This document shows, in pieces, positions 44,293-53,834 of a stretch of 64,000 nt of DNA (positions are counted from its first letter, which is position 1; each line of letters opens with the position of its first letter). The DNA is taken from contig CAZVGZ010000013.1 in assembly GCA_964627605.1 (NCBI GenBank), positions 1 to 64,000 of the forward strand, read 5' to 3'. The position numbers were made by a program, and so were the translations under genes. This stretch comes from CAZVGZ01 sp964627605. Lineage in GTDB: Bacteria > Latescibacterota > MWCZ01 > CAZVGZ01. The notes under the pieces were generated by a model. The model was not told the origin of the DNA. It did not search any database and was given only the letters and a program-made list of their open reading frames with translations.

Positions 44293-45744
44293 ATGTCAAA
44301 GACCCTAGACCTCACCCAAGCACAGCTTTTTCTGGACGAAGAGATAATCGAGCAGACCACCCGCCTTCAGCGTGTGGTGCATCAGCCAAACAAGTTTCCG
44401 GGCAACCCGGTATATACGGTGGAAGAGGGCTGGGAAGGTGCTGGGATGATCTACCTCGGTGGGGTGTACATCGACCCAGCGGACTCAATGTGGAAAGCCT
44501 GGTACGTCACGCTCAGCCCGCCAGAATATCCTGAAATAGATTTTGCGATCTGCATGATCGTCTCGTCAGACGGCATACATTGGGAAAGACCGGAACTGGA
44601 CGTCTATCGCGGCCATGACGGTAGGTGGACCAACATCGTCCTTGATCTATCTCCGGCGGGAAGGACAGCAGCGCCTACGATCATCCACGAACCAGGGCGA
44701 AAGGATGAGCCGTGGACGATGTTTATCAGCCTCTGCTCGCCAGTCGAATCGACGCACTACCTTGGCTATATTCTTCGTTCAAGCGACGGTGTGCACTGGC
44801 GATGGGTGAACCAGATTCCAGACGGTCTGGAGCACGGTTTTCACGATCGTACAACGGCGTTCAAGTGTGATGACCCTGAGTTCCCATACGTTATGATCGG
44901 GCGGGGCAAAGAGGATATCTACAAATGGGGCCTGGAGCGTGCCGCCCACCGTTGTGCGGGGAATGAGAACGGCGTTGATGGCGAACCGACCCGTGTTGTC
45001 ACCCAGGAACTGGAGGATGATCCCCACGGGCAGATATACCACGCCCAGGGCTTCGCGTACGAGAGCACCTATATCGGTCTGTTTCAGTGGTACTGGGAGA
45101 CCGACGACCCCTACGGCGAGATGGAGCTTCTCACGAGCCGTGACACGGTCAACTGGTCGCGCGTAAGGCCAAGGCGGGTGTTCCTCCCTCGCGGCAGGCC
45201 AGGAGAGTTCGATTCTCACATCACCGACACCGCTCTCTCGCCGCCGATCAGAACGCCTCAAGCAGCGCAGCCGATCTCCACAACTGAAAGCCTCTGGTTC
45301 TACTACTGGGGTGGTCCGGCGATGCACGGCAACCGGCACCTGCCATACGGACGAGGGATGGGGTTGGCGCACCTACGTGCCGACGGGTTCTGCTCGCTGC
45401 GCGCAAGCAGATTCGATGGAACACTGGTAACCAAGCCGATCAAGTGGCCAGGCGGATCGCTCATTCTCAACGCCACCTGTCTCGGCGGGTCAGGGGCAGG
45501 CAGCCTCAAAGTCGAAGTGTTGACCGATGACCTAAAGCCCATCGACGGACTGACTAAAGACGACTTGGATGCCGGTCCCCAGGACGGCACTCGGCTGGTC
45601 CAAACATGGGGCCAACAACCTGACGCGTTGGACAAGATCACAGACGAGACGATCCGCCTCAAATTCTACCTCGACAACTACGACCTGTTCAGCTTCCGCG
45701 CAGGCAACGTCAACGACAAAAAAAGGTATGTCCACTCTGATTGA
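44293..45744 (+). CDS. Glycoside-hydrolase-like beta-propeller protein
   Basis: A 483-residue soluble protein without a signal peptide. Repeated strands of the form (S/G)SDGIHWERP, RSSDGVHWRWV, TSRDTVNWSRV and MIYLGGVYIDPADSMWKAWYV fit five-bladed propeller folds of the GH32/43/68 type. The C-terminal part (GGSLILNATC to RLKFYLDNYDLFSFR) is a beta-sandwich. Catalytic acids cannot be assigned with confidence. It probably cleaves or binds a plant- or algal-type glycan. The next gene starts 26 bases on, suggesting one operon. Confidence 0.65.
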   Translation: MSKTLDLTQAQLFLDEEIIEQTTRLQRVVHQPNKFPGNPVYTVEEGWEGAGMIYLGGVYIDPADSMWKAWYVTLSPPEYPEIDFAICMIVSSDGIHWERPELDVYRGHDGRWTNIVLDLSPAGRTAAPTIIHEPGRKDEPWTMFISLCSPVESTHYLGYILRSSDGVHWRWVNQIPDGLEHGFHDRTTAFKCDDPEFPYVMIGRGKEDIYKWGLERAAHRCAGNENGVDGEPTRVVTQELEDDPHGQIYHAQGFAYESTYIGLFQWYWETDDPYGEMELLTSRDTVNWSRVRPRRVFLPRGRPGEFDSHITDTALSPPIRTPQAAQPISTTESLWFYYWGGPAMHGNRHLPYGRGMGLAHLRADGFCSLRASRFDGTLVTKPIKWPGGSLILNATCLGGSGAGSLKVEVLTDDLKPIDGLTKDDLDAGPQDGTRLVQTWGQQPDALDKITDETIRLKFYLDNYDLFSFRAGNVNDKKRYVHSD

Positions 45745-45769
45745 GCCGACACCTGGAAAGGGTTTTGCG

Positions 45770-46594
45770 ATGAACAGTTTTCCAATGACGAACATCGGGG
45801 GGTTAGAAGTCTCCCGCGTAACCTTGGGCACCAACCCGTTTGTCGGATCGGCCCATTTCAGCAAAGCACGGGCGGATTGGCTTGTTCGGTATTTCACTGA
45901 GGAGCGGGTCATTGAGGTGCTTGAAGCCTGCCGACTGGAAGGTCTGAATGTTATCTGTGGCTCACCCAACGTAGAGATTACTTACAACGCGATGCGCGAA
46001 CACGAGCGGCAGACCGGGCATCACTGGATATGGTTCTGCACGCCGTGGGGTGACAAGTGGCGCGATGTCGCCGAAAACGCAAAATGGTGCGCTGATCATG
46101 GCGCGGAGTTTTGCCTTCCGCATCAGCAGTACACTGACAACAACCTGATCGTCGCCGGCAACCGGATCGACGGTGCGCCGGAACTTCTCCAGGAGATCCG
46201 CGATCTGGGAATGATCCCAGGTTGGAGCACGCATCGACCTGAGACGATAGTCGTCAGCGACAGCGCTGGGTATGACGTTGAGACCTATATACAGCCTTAC
46301 AACAGCACGGGCTTTCTGTGCCACGTAGAGACCGACTGGGTCGGCAGTATCATCCGCAGCGCTAAAAAACCGGTGCTCTGCATCAAACCGCTCGGTGCTG
46401 GCCGAATAATGCCACCAACCGCTCTGGGTTTTGTCTTTGGAAGTATCAAGCCCACCGACACCGTTGCGATAGGGTTCCTTAGCCCTGAAGAGGTCAAAGA
46501 GGACATCGCCATCGCCCGCGATCTCATTGAGCAAAACGACCGCGAAGCCGAATTGCAGTACACCCGCAGCAAAGAGTCGCTCGTCGCGGCGTGA
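45770..46594 (+). CDS. TIM-barrel protein of aldo/keto-reductase-like type, unknown substrate
   Basis: A 274-residue protein. The ATG at 45770 was chosen for the GGAAAGGG upstream. TNIGGLEVSRVTLGTNPFVGS resembles the start of aldo/keto reductases, and IKPLGAGRIMP plus VAIGFLSPEEVKED match their C-terminal strands. The AKR tetrad is not clearly visible, so it may be a related (beta/alpha)8 enzyme, perhaps for a sugar. It follows the propeller gene closely. Confidence 0.6.
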   Translation: MNSFPMTNIGGLEVSRVTLGTNPFVGSAHFSKARADWLVRYFTEERVIEVLEACRLEGLNVICGSPNVEITYNAMREHERQTGHHWIWFCTPWGDKWRDVAENAKWCADHGAEFCLPHQQYTDNNLIVAGNRIDGAPELLQEIRDLGMIPGWSTHRPETIVVSDSAGYDVETYIQPYNSTGFLCHVETDWVGSIIRSAKKPVLCIKPLGAGRIMPPTALGFVFGSIKPTDTVAIGFLSPEEVKEDIAIARDLIEQNDREAELQYTRSKESLVAA

Positions 46595-46676
46595 CAGCGC
46601 ATGACGCAGCGGTCGGCGAGGATCAATGACCCAATATCAGCCGGTATGGCCGCGACGTTAGGGAAGGGGCTACTAG

Positions 46677-47069
46677 ATGGCAAATGACAGAGGAATTGGG
46701 GACGTCAAAGCGACCCTCAATGAGGTGTCGTCGATGCTCGAAGAGATACGCTCCCATGTAAGTACGTTGAGCGAAGACCAGATGTCGTGGGTTCCCCCCG
46801 GCGGCGGCGTGTGGCCGATCCAGCGCTCTGTTGCTCACTGTGTGAACTGCGAGCATCGGGCAGCGACTGATCCGTCGGACGGTTCGGTTCCGGGCCCTGT
46901 GCGTCGATGGCAGAAGGAAGTACATGTTCCCGGGATCTACGATCTTGAAGTTGACACATCTGCCCCGACCTCTGAAGAGTGTGCCGGAGTGATTGTGCGG
47001 CGCATCGAAGATGGGTGGGCTCTCACAGCATTTGAGAGATTGGCAGGCATGTCTGTGGACGATGCTTAG
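46677..47069 (+). CDS. DinB-like small protein
   Basis: A 130-residue protein with GGAAGGGG before the ATG. LNEVSSMLEEIRSHVSTLSE, then PPGGGVWPIQRSVAHCVNCE resembles the DinB/YfiT four-helix family (mycothiol/bacillithiol-type transferases), including its His in the second helix. The later helices are short and less typical, so it may be truncated or a divergent member. Confidence 0.5.
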   Translation: MANDRGIGDVKATLNEVSSMLEEIRSHVSTLSEDQMSWVPPGGGVWPIQRSVAHCVNCEHRAATDPSDGSVPGPVRRWQKEVHVPGIYDLEVDTSAPTSEECAGVIVRRIEDGWALTAFERLAGMSVDDA

Positions 47070-47335
47070 GCCGCCTAACATCTCCCCACCAAGCACCTGG
47101 GTTGCCGTCGCCGAGATGCGACTGATAGATCATCACCGCCCTGCTGACAACTCTCAAAAAGCACCAATAATTGACTCCAAGTGGGCAAAATCGGTAGATT
47201 TCGACTGTCTCGCATTCGGTTCTACCGAATCGTCTGTGCGATGTAATGATGTTTTTTGGAGATTGGGCGGAGTGGTGACGGATCGCGATATATATATGAT
47301 TGCTAGCTGATGCAGCGCGGCAACTGGAGGAGTAG

Positions 47336-48361
47336 ATGGCTGTGACATCACAGCGTGAGAGAATACATAGGCTTCTGAGATATATCAGGCCAGGGAAGAT
47401 GCTCAACCTGGGGTTGGTAGGCGCGAGTTATCTGCTGTCGAGAATCGCTCCAGGATCGGCGCGGGCGTGGGGCTGCCCGCCGGAACTCATCATCGAACCC
47501 ACCTCCCACTGTAATCTGAGGTGTCCGCTCTGCCCCAGCGGTAACAAGACTCTACAGCGCAAGGCAGGGTTCATGGATATGGGCCTCTATCGCAAGATCA
47601 TAGATGATGTCAGGGGAAAAGCGTGCAACGTGCTTCTCTATGGTCTGGGCGAGTCGTTCTTGCATAAAGAGTTCTTGGAGATGATCAGATATGCCAGGGA
47701 CGCCGGTCTCTATACCAGTTTGAGCACCAACGGCCACTATCTGTCCGATCCTGACGCCTTGATCGACTCGGGCCTGGACTCCCTAATTCTGAGTATAGAC
47801 GGCGTAACCCAAGAGACCTATTCACAGTATCGAGTAGGCGGCGATCTGGCAAAAGTGATGGAGGGTACTAGGGCGCTTGAGGACGCCAAGCTGCGTCGTG
47901 GATCAAAAACGCCGTACACCCGCTTGCAGTTCATACTGTTCCGTCACAACGAGCACGAGGTCGAAGAGGCCCATAGACTTGCAAAAGAGCTCGGTGTGGA
48001 CAGGATGGTAGCCAAAACTGCCGAGATCCCTGAAGACGACGGAATGGCGGAGTTTCTGCCTGACGGCGAGGAGCATCGACGCTACGACGAGTCAGCGGAG
48101 AGTTTCGCCCTGAAAGGTGAGATTAGAGATCGCTGCCAGATACTCTTTCACCGCCCGATGATAACGTGGGAAGGCGAGCTTCTGCCCTGTTGCTACGACG
48201 TTGAAGGCGACTTCAGATGGGGCAAACTTGGCAACGGCACCACGCTTCCAAGAGTGTGGACCAACTACGGCGCCAACCGTTTCCGCAAAAAGATATTCGC
48301 AGATAGAATGAGCGCTGGGATTTGCCAGCGGTGCGGCGAGGGGATGAAGCTGCACAAATAG
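47336..48361 (+). CDS. Radical SAM/SPASM-type protein
   Basis: A 341-residue enzyme with GGAGG upstream. The cluster motif is CNLRCPLC (C-x3-C-x2-C), after the usual PPELIIEPTSH start; YGLGESFLHKEF, LSTNGHYL and LILSIDG are core strands. The C-terminal Cys residues (RDRCQIL, LLPCCYDVEGD, CQRCGEG) form the SPASM auxiliary-cluster region. Substrate unknown. A 266-base gap upstream should hold its promoter. It is separate from the radical SAM gene at 15941. Confidence 0.87.
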   Translation: MAVTSQRERIHRLLRYIRPGKMLNLGLVGASYLLSRIAPGSARAWGCPPELIIEPTSHCNLRCPLCPSGNKTLQRKAGFMDMGLYRKIIDDVRGKACNVLLYGLGESFLHKEFLEMIRYARDAGLYTSLSTNGHYLSDPDALIDSGLDSLILSIDGVTQETYSQYRVGGDLAKVMEGTRALEDAKLRRGSKTPYTRLQFILFRHNEHEVEEAHRLAKELGVDRMVAKTAEIPEDDGMAEFLPDGEEHRRYDESAESFALKGEIRDRCQILFHRPMITWEGELLPCCYDVEGDFRWGKLGNGTTLPRVWTNYGANRFRKKIFADRMSAGICQRCGEGMKLHK

Positions 48362-48491
48362 CGCCGGGCTATCGAATCTGGACGAAAGCTATAGCGGTGT
48401 GACTTCCAGACTGTGCGCGATCTGGCCAAACAAGTGGTTCACGATCAAATTCGGCTTGCCCAACTCATCGCAGGTGGGTATCATCATCACC

Positions 48492-49050
48492 ATGCGTCTA
48501 TTCGTGGCGATCAACCTCTCCGACGCCCAAAGGGCCGCTGTCTACAGCGCAATCCCCGTCCCTGAGCTAGACCGTCGAGGTCTAAAACGCGTCGATGACC
48601 GCAATCTGCATATTACGGTAAGGTTTTCTAGGAAAATGCGATAGTGACCTCGCCGACCGAACTGCTGGCTCAATCGGCGATCTGTCAAAAGAGATAGAAC
48701 CATTCACTGTCTCGTGGGGAGGCTGAGGGGCGTTTGGGTCTGAAGACCGCCCAAAAGTGTTGTGGGCGGGACTGGATGTCGGAACCCCGGAGCTGACCGA
48801 TGTCGCCGACCGCGTGGACCGGGAGTTGAACAAACTCGGATTTCCCCGCGAGAGTAGAGGGTTTGACCCTCATATAACGGTGGCGCGGGTGAAAACCCCC
48901 TCGGTTGGGGCGCAGGCGCTCATTGCGCTCAAAGAGAGGCCACTTCCCCAGGTGATGTGGAGTGTAACGGAGCTTTGTGTGATGCAGAGCGAACTGACCT
49001 CCACTGGATCACTAGACTCTCAACTCCACAGCGCAATACTTGGGGCCTAG
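48492..49050 (+). pseudogene. thpR: RNA 2',3'-cyclic phosphodiesterase gene, broken
   Basis: The start MRLFVAINLSDAQRAAV and the first HxT motif (LHITVRF) are intact. At 48624-48627 TTTT shifts the frame; with one T fewer the reading is VRFLGKCD, as the family expects. The second part continues in the new frame (GSIGDLSKEIEPF) but a TGA at 48724-48726 interrupts it (an Arg codon CGA would fit). It then goes on through RPKVLWAGLDVG and the second motif DPHITVARV to the stop at 49048. Both catalytic motifs survive in pieces. It sits directly before recA, the usual neighbourhood. Confidence 0.85.
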
Positions 49051-49064
49051 TCTTTTGGGATGTT

Positions 49065-49084
49065 ATACCGTATATTTGCGGTAT
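49065..49084 (+). promoter_or_regulatory. Candidate LexA/SOS-type operator before recA
   Basis: A perfect inverted repeat, ATACCG, 8-base AT-rich spacer, CGGTAT, lies 160 bases before the recA start. It is the only such palindrome I noticed in the gap, and a LexA-like factor would be the first suspect. Confidence 0.45.
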
Positions 49085-49244
49085 TATGATCAACAGCGGG
49101 GGACAGCTACGGCTATTTGAGACTGAAGAGTTGGGGCAAAGGCGGTCACATCAACCGGAGTCAGATCACCGGGAACCTGAAGGCAGCCCCTCAGTTGAGA
49201 TGCAGATCGCAAAAAAACGACACGGGACCAGAGGAGAGACAGAC

Positions 49245-50288
49245 ATGATGGAAGCAGGCCAGCGAGACAAAGCGATGAGCGTCGCACTGGGACAGATAAA
49301 GAAGAACCACGGTGACGGCGCGATTATGCGTTTGGGTGAGCAAGAGGCGGTGAGTGTGGATGCCATATCCACCGGCTCCATCGCACTGGATGCTGCCCTT
49401 GGGGTGGGCGGCGTTCCCCGCGGCAGGGTTGTTGAGCTTTACGGCCCGGAATCTTCAGGCAAATCGACGTTGGCGCTCCACATAGTCGCCGAGGCACAGA
49501 AAAGAGGCGGCGTTGCGGCCTACGTTGATGCAGAGCACGCGTTGGACCCGGAATACGCCGCCAACCTAGGTGTAAACACCAGCGATCTGCTCATCGCGCA
49601 GCCAGATTGCGGCGAGGATGCACTGGACATCGTTGAGACGCTGGTTCGCAGCGGTGCCGTTGACGTGATCGCAATCGATTCGGTGGCTGCACTGGTACCC
49701 AGGGCTGAGCTTGAGGGCGAGATCGGCGACACCCATGTCGGGCTCCAGGCACGGCTGATGTCCCAGACTTTAAGAAAACTGACCGGGGCGATCGCAAAAT
49801 CAGGTGCGGTGGTGATATTTATCAACCAGATACGCATGAAGATAGGCGTGATGTTCGGAAACCCTGAGACCACGTCCGGCGGAAACGCCCTAAAATTCTA
49901 CAGCTCGGTGCGTTTGGACATTCGCCGGATCGGGGCTATTAAGCAGGTCGACAAAAACGTCGGCAACCGAACGAGGGTCAAAGTCGTCAAGAATAAAGTC
50001 GCCGCACCTTTCAAAGAGGCCGAATTCGACATCATGTTCGGCGAGGGGATCTCCGGTGAAGGAGAGGTGGTCGATCTTGGATCGGACATCGAGGTCATCA
50101 CCAAGTCGGGGACATGGTTCTCGATAGACGGCGAACGAATCGGGCAGGGACGCGAGAACGCCAAACAGTATCTTAGGGATAATCCCGAAAAATATGAAGA
50201 GATCAAGGTCAAAGTGAGGGATGCTTGTGGAATAGGCCCCAACAGCGTGACAGTTGAGCCGGTCGAGGAAGAGCAGACAGAGGAGTAG
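49245..50288 (+). CDS. recA: Recombinase RecA
   Basis: A 347-residue protein, the usual RecA length, when started at MMEAGQRDKAM with AGAGGAG upstream; longer frames to 49086 or 48957 look like leader sequence. Walker A is GPESSGKST (67-75); VDAEHALDP, AIDSVAALVPRAELEGEIGD, LRKLTGAIAKSGAVVIFINQIR (in parts) and the NALKFYSSVRLDIRR block are standard. It forms ATP-dependent filaments on single-stranded DNA for recombination and for triggering the SOS response. No intein is present. Confidence 0.97.
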   Translation: MMEAGQRDKAMSVALGQIKKNHGDGAIMRLGEQEAVSVDAISTGSIALDAALGVGGVPRGRVVELYGPESSGKSTLALHIVAEAQKRGGVAAYVDAEHALDPEYAANLGVNTSDLLIAQPDCGEDALDIVETLVRSGAVDVIAIDSVAALVPRAELEGEIGDTHVGLQARLMSQTLRKLTGAIAKSGAVVIFINQIRMKIGVMFGNPETTSGGNALKFYSSVRLDIRRIGAIKQVDKNVGNRTRVKVVKNKVAAPFKEAEFDIMFGEGISGEGEVVDLGSDIEVITKSGTWFSIDGERIGQGRENAKQYLRDNPEKYEEIKVKVRDACGIGPNSVTVEPVEEEQTEE

Positions 50289-50503
50289 CAGATAAGTCGG
50301 GGCGAGGGAGGGAGTTTTATAGTCGATCGAAATCGACCCCGGATCGCATCCAGGGCGAGATTCTTGAGGGTAGTCAATCTGACTTTCTGGGAAAAACACG
50401 CTTCAGGTTGGGCAGCCGCTGGTTTTTGCGTGGCGTTGTCAACGGACCAACCCCTCTGCTGCTGGCTCATAAACGAAACTCCATACCGCCGACATGTGCC
50501 GAT

Positions 50504-51139
50504 GTGCTGACAATAGAGACAATCGACCCCGCCCCAAAACGCCGAAGACGCCGCCTAATCAGATTCGATTCCGGCGATGAGGTGATACTTAGAACTGAAG
50601 CGATAGGGCATGAGGGGTTGGCCGTTGGATCGTCCATAGAAAAAAAAATCCTCTTAGAACTAGTCGCCACAGACCAGGCAATCCAAGCCAAAGAAGACGC
50701 GGCCTCTTGGCTCTCTCGAAAGCAGTACAGCGTCAAAGCGCTGAGCGACCAGCTCCTACAAAGCGGGTTCCCACAGCAGGTGATCGACCCGCTGATAGCC
50801 GATTTTGGTCGGTGGGGATACCTGGACGATGAGGCGCTGGCCCGCTCGCTCGTACGGCAGTTAGGGGAGGGAAAGCGGTTCGGTCCAGCACGTTTGAGGC
50901 AGGAGTTGGGACGCCGGGGGATTGATCGCGACTTGATTGATGTCGTTATTTCCACGGACACATCTGACATGCAAGAGCGCGCAATTGATGCGCTAACCAA
51001 AAAGGACGCTTCGTACAGGCGACTTGACAGAGAGAGGGCACAACGAAGGATGCACGGCTATCTCGCCCGCCGCGGGTTTGATGGTCAGACCATCCGCAGC
51101 GCCATCGACCACGTTCTGGATTCGTGGAAGTCGACGTGA
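50504..51139 (+). CDS. recX: RecA regulator RecX
   Basis: A 211-residue helical protein that dampens RecA filament activity. The GTG at 50504 is chosen because RecX proteins start near VLTIETIDP; an earlier TTG at 50408 keeps the frame open but adds non-family sequence. The core is three-helix repeats: AIQAKEDAASWLSRKQYS, LIADFGRWGYLDDEALARSL, then KRFGPARLRQELGRRGI and DGQTIRSAIDHVL. Order recA-recX-alaS is conserved in many bacteria. Confidence 0.82.
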   Translation: MLTIETIDPAPKRRRRRLIRFDSGDEVILRTEAIGHEGLAVGSSIEKKILLELVATDQAIQAKEDAASWLSRKQYSVKALSDQLLQSGFPQQVIDPLIADFGRWGYLDDEALARSLVRQLGEGKRFGPARLRQELGRRGIDRDLIDVVISTDTSDMQERAIDALTKKDASYRRLDRERAQRRMHGYLARRGFDGQTIRSAIDHVLDSWKST

Positions 51140-51191
51140 GCGCGCACTAACGATGCCCAGCAACAACCTTCCACCTGACAGACATAACTCC

Positions 51192-53834
51192 ATGACCGCC
51201 ACCGAACTAAGACAGAGCTTCCTCGACTTTTTCAGTGACCACGACCACACGATAGTCCCGTCGTCGCCGGTGGTGCCGCTTGATGATCCGACACTCCTGT
51301 TCACAAACGCCGGAATGAATCAGTTCAAGGACGTGTTTATCGCCACCGGTACCAGGCCATACTCCCGTGCGGTGGACACCCAGAAGTGCATCCGCGCCGG
51401 GGGCAAGCACAACGATCTTGAGGAGGTGGGCAAGGACGGAACGCACCACACGTTCTTCGAAATGCTGGGCAACTGGTCGTTTGGCGACTACTACAAACGC
51501 GAGGCGATCGCGTGGGGGTGGGAGTATCTCACAGACCGTCTCGGTCTGCCGAAACATCTTTTGAGAGCCACTGTCCATCACACCGACGATGAAGCTGAAG
51601 AGTTGTGGTACGAGGTCACCGACATCGAACGTGACGCGGTCTCTCGCCATGGTGACAAGGACAACTTTTGGGAGATGGCGGACGTGGGGCCGTGCGGTCC
51701 CTGCTCTGAGATACACCTCGATCTAGGTGGATTGAGAGGTTGCGGTGAGCCAGACTGCGCGCCGAACTGCGTCAAGTGTGAGGAGGTACACGACTCCAGG
51801 TTCATAGAGCTGTGGAACCTGGTGTTCATCCAGTACAATCGCGATGAGAACGGCATTCTCAACGAACTGCCAGCGAAACACGTCGATACCGGATTGGGTT
51901 TTGAGCGGATATGTGCTGTCGTTCAAGGCAAATCCTCCAACTACGACACCGACATCTTCGCCCCCATCATCGCAGCGATTAGCAACGAGGTGGGTGTCGA
52001 GTACGATCCTGGGGAGTCTGGCACACCGATTCGAATTATCGCCGATCACATAAGGGCTTTGACATTTGCGATAGCCGACGGCGGTTTTCCGTCCAATGTC
52101 GGGCGCGGCTACGTTCTTAGGCGGATACTCAGAAGAGCCGCAAGATCTGGAAGGCAGTTGGGTGTGAGCGAACCGTTCCTATTCAGGCTCACAGACGCGG
52201 TTTCAGATACCATGGACGAAGCTTTCCCCGAGCTTAACGCCAGACGCGACCACGTAGCTTCGGTAATCAAGGCCGAAGAGGAGCGGTTTGGTGAGACTTT
52301 GGATCGGGGGATCGCGCTGTTTGAGAGCGTCGCCGCCAAAACCTCAGATTCTGGCAAGACGGTGGTGCCAGGAGCGGATGTCTTTCGGCTGTATGATACC
52401 TACGGCTTCCCGGTTGACCTGACGGCGGTCATGGCTGAAGAGCTTGGCCTGACTCTGGACCTGGAGGGATTTGATGAATCCATGTCCGAGCAACGTGCCA
52501 GATCGGAAGCCGCCGGGAAATTCGCTTCCAGTGGCGATCTAATCGGTCAGGGGTTCGCATCGCAGTTCGTTGGCTACGAAACGCTGACCAGTGATTCGCA
52601 GATTATCGCTTTGGGGGATGGGCAGATAGTTCTGGACCAGACGCCGTTTTATGCCGAAAGCGGTGGGCAGTTGAGCGACGTGGGACTAGTCACCGGTGAC
52701 GGCTTCACGTTTCATGTTGAAGAGGTCCGCCGGCAGGGCGATGCGATCATCCATTTAGGTCGCCTGGAAGGTGGTGAGCCAGAGATCGGAACCGCAGTTG
52801 TGGCTTCGGTTGATGATGACGCGAGACGCGCCACAGAGCGAAACCACTCAGCCACACATCTGCTGCAAGGGGCGCTAAGAAAAACGCTTGGCGACCATGT
52901 GAGCCAGTCCGGCTCAATGGTGGCACCTGACCGGTTACGATTTGATTTCACTCAGATCGGCGCGGTAGAACCCGATCAGCTTGACCAGGTAGAAGCGCTC
53001 GTCAACCAGGCGGCGCGATCGAACAGCTCGGTTGACATCATCGAGAAGTCTCTGGAACAGGCAAAGAACGAAGGCGTCGTGGCGTTATTCGGAGAAAAAT
53101 ATGGCGATGTAGTGCGCACTGTGCGTATGGGCGAATCGTACGAACTATGCGGCGGCACCCACGTCCGCGCCACTGGAGAGATCGGGCTGTTTCGCGTCGT
53201 TTCCGAGAGCAGTGTTGCCGCAGGGATTCGCCGCATTGAAGCGGTGAGTGGATCAGCAGCAGAGGAGTTGGCGCGGCAGGACCGACAACGTCTGAAAACT
53301 CTTAGCCAAACGCTCAAGGCGGCTCCTGACGAACTCCCTGATCGGATCGACGCGCTCCTTTCCAGGCAGAAGGAACTAGAGAAGAGACTTAGCCAGGCGC
53401 AGCAGGCATCCTCCGGCGACAAGGTCGGTGAGTGGCTGGCGGCAGCAGAGACGGTCTCAGATGTGACGCTGGTTGCCCAGGCAGCCGAAAATACCGACTC
53501 TGAAGCTCTGCGTGGACTGGCCGATCAGCTTCGAGACCGACTGTCGTCAGGCGTTGCGGTACTCGGCTCGACTGAAGACGGCAAGGTGTCTTTTGTCTGC
53601 GTCGTCACCGATGATCTTGTAGCGCGCGGACTTCACGCTGGCAAACTCGTCAAAGCCATAGCGACTGTTGCTGGCGGTGGAGGTGGAGGCAAGCCGCACA
53701 TGGCGCAGGCAGGTGGCCGCGACCCCGACAAGCTGAACGAAGCGCTCGCTGTCGCCAGCAAGGCGGTAGCAGATGCTCTAAAAACTGACCTGAGTGTGCT
53801 GAACCTCACGTCAAAGCGACCGGAGAGAGTGTGA
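51192..53834 (+). CDS. alaS: Alanine-tRNA ligase
   Basis: An 880-residue enzyme, normal length for AlaRS, from the ATG at 51192 (another in-frame ATG lies at 51153). Class II motifs and the AlaRS start TATELRQSFLDFF, FTNAGMNQFKD, the Zn-rich CAPNCVKC insert and DTGLGFERI are present. The editing domain has HSATH near residue 552 and CGGTH near 653. A C-Ala domain ends with a Gly-rich GGGGGKPHMAQAGG stretch. It charges tRNA-Ala and clears Ser/Gly mischarging. Its stop overlaps the next GTG. Confidence 0.97.
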   Translation: MTATELRQSFLDFFSDHDHTIVPSSPVVPLDDPTLLFTNAGMNQFKDVFIATGTRPYSRAVDTQKCIRAGGKHNDLEEVGKDGTHHTFFEMLGNWSFGDYYKREAIAWGWEYLTDRLGLPKHLLRATVHHTDDEAEELWYEVTDIERDAVSRHGDKDNFWEMADVGPCGPCSEIHLDLGGLRGCGEPDCAPNCVKCEEVHDSRFIELWNLVFIQYNRDENGILNELPAKHVDTGLGFERICAVVQGKSSNYDTDIFAPIIAAISNEVGVEYDPGESGTPIRIIADHIRALTFAIADGGFPSNVGRGYVLRRILRRAARSGRQLGVSEPFLFRLTDAVSDTMDEAFPELNARRDHVASVIKAEEERFGETLDRGIALFESVAAKTSDSGKTVVPGADVFRLYDTYGFPVDLTAVMAEELGLTLDLEGFDESMSEQRARSEAAGKFASSGDLIGQGFASQFVGYETLTSDSQIIALGDGQIVLDQTPFYAESGGQLSDVGLVTGDGFTFHVEEVRRQGDAIIHLGRLEGGEPEIGTAVVASVDDDARRATERNHSATHLLQGALRKTLGDHVSQSGSMVAPDRLRFDFTQIGAVEPDQLDQVEALVNQAARSNSSVDIIEKSLEQAKNEGVVALFGEKYGDVVRTVRMGESYELCGGTHVRATGEIGLFRVVSESSVAAGIRRIEAVSGSAAEELARQDRQRLKTLSQTLKAAPDELPDRIDALLSRQKELEKRLSQAQQASSGDKVGEWLAAAETVSDVTLVAQAAENTDSEALRGLADQLRDRLSSGVAVLGSTEDGKVSFVCVVTDDLVARGLHAGKLVKAIATVAGGGGGGKPHMAQAGGRDPDKLNEALAVASKAVADALKTDLSVLNLTSKRPERV

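Noticed and set aside
48957..49244. N-terminal extension of RecA
   Set aside because: RecA of normal length begins at 49245 with a good ribosome site; the extension overlaps the thpR remnant and the palindrome and has no RecA-like sequence.
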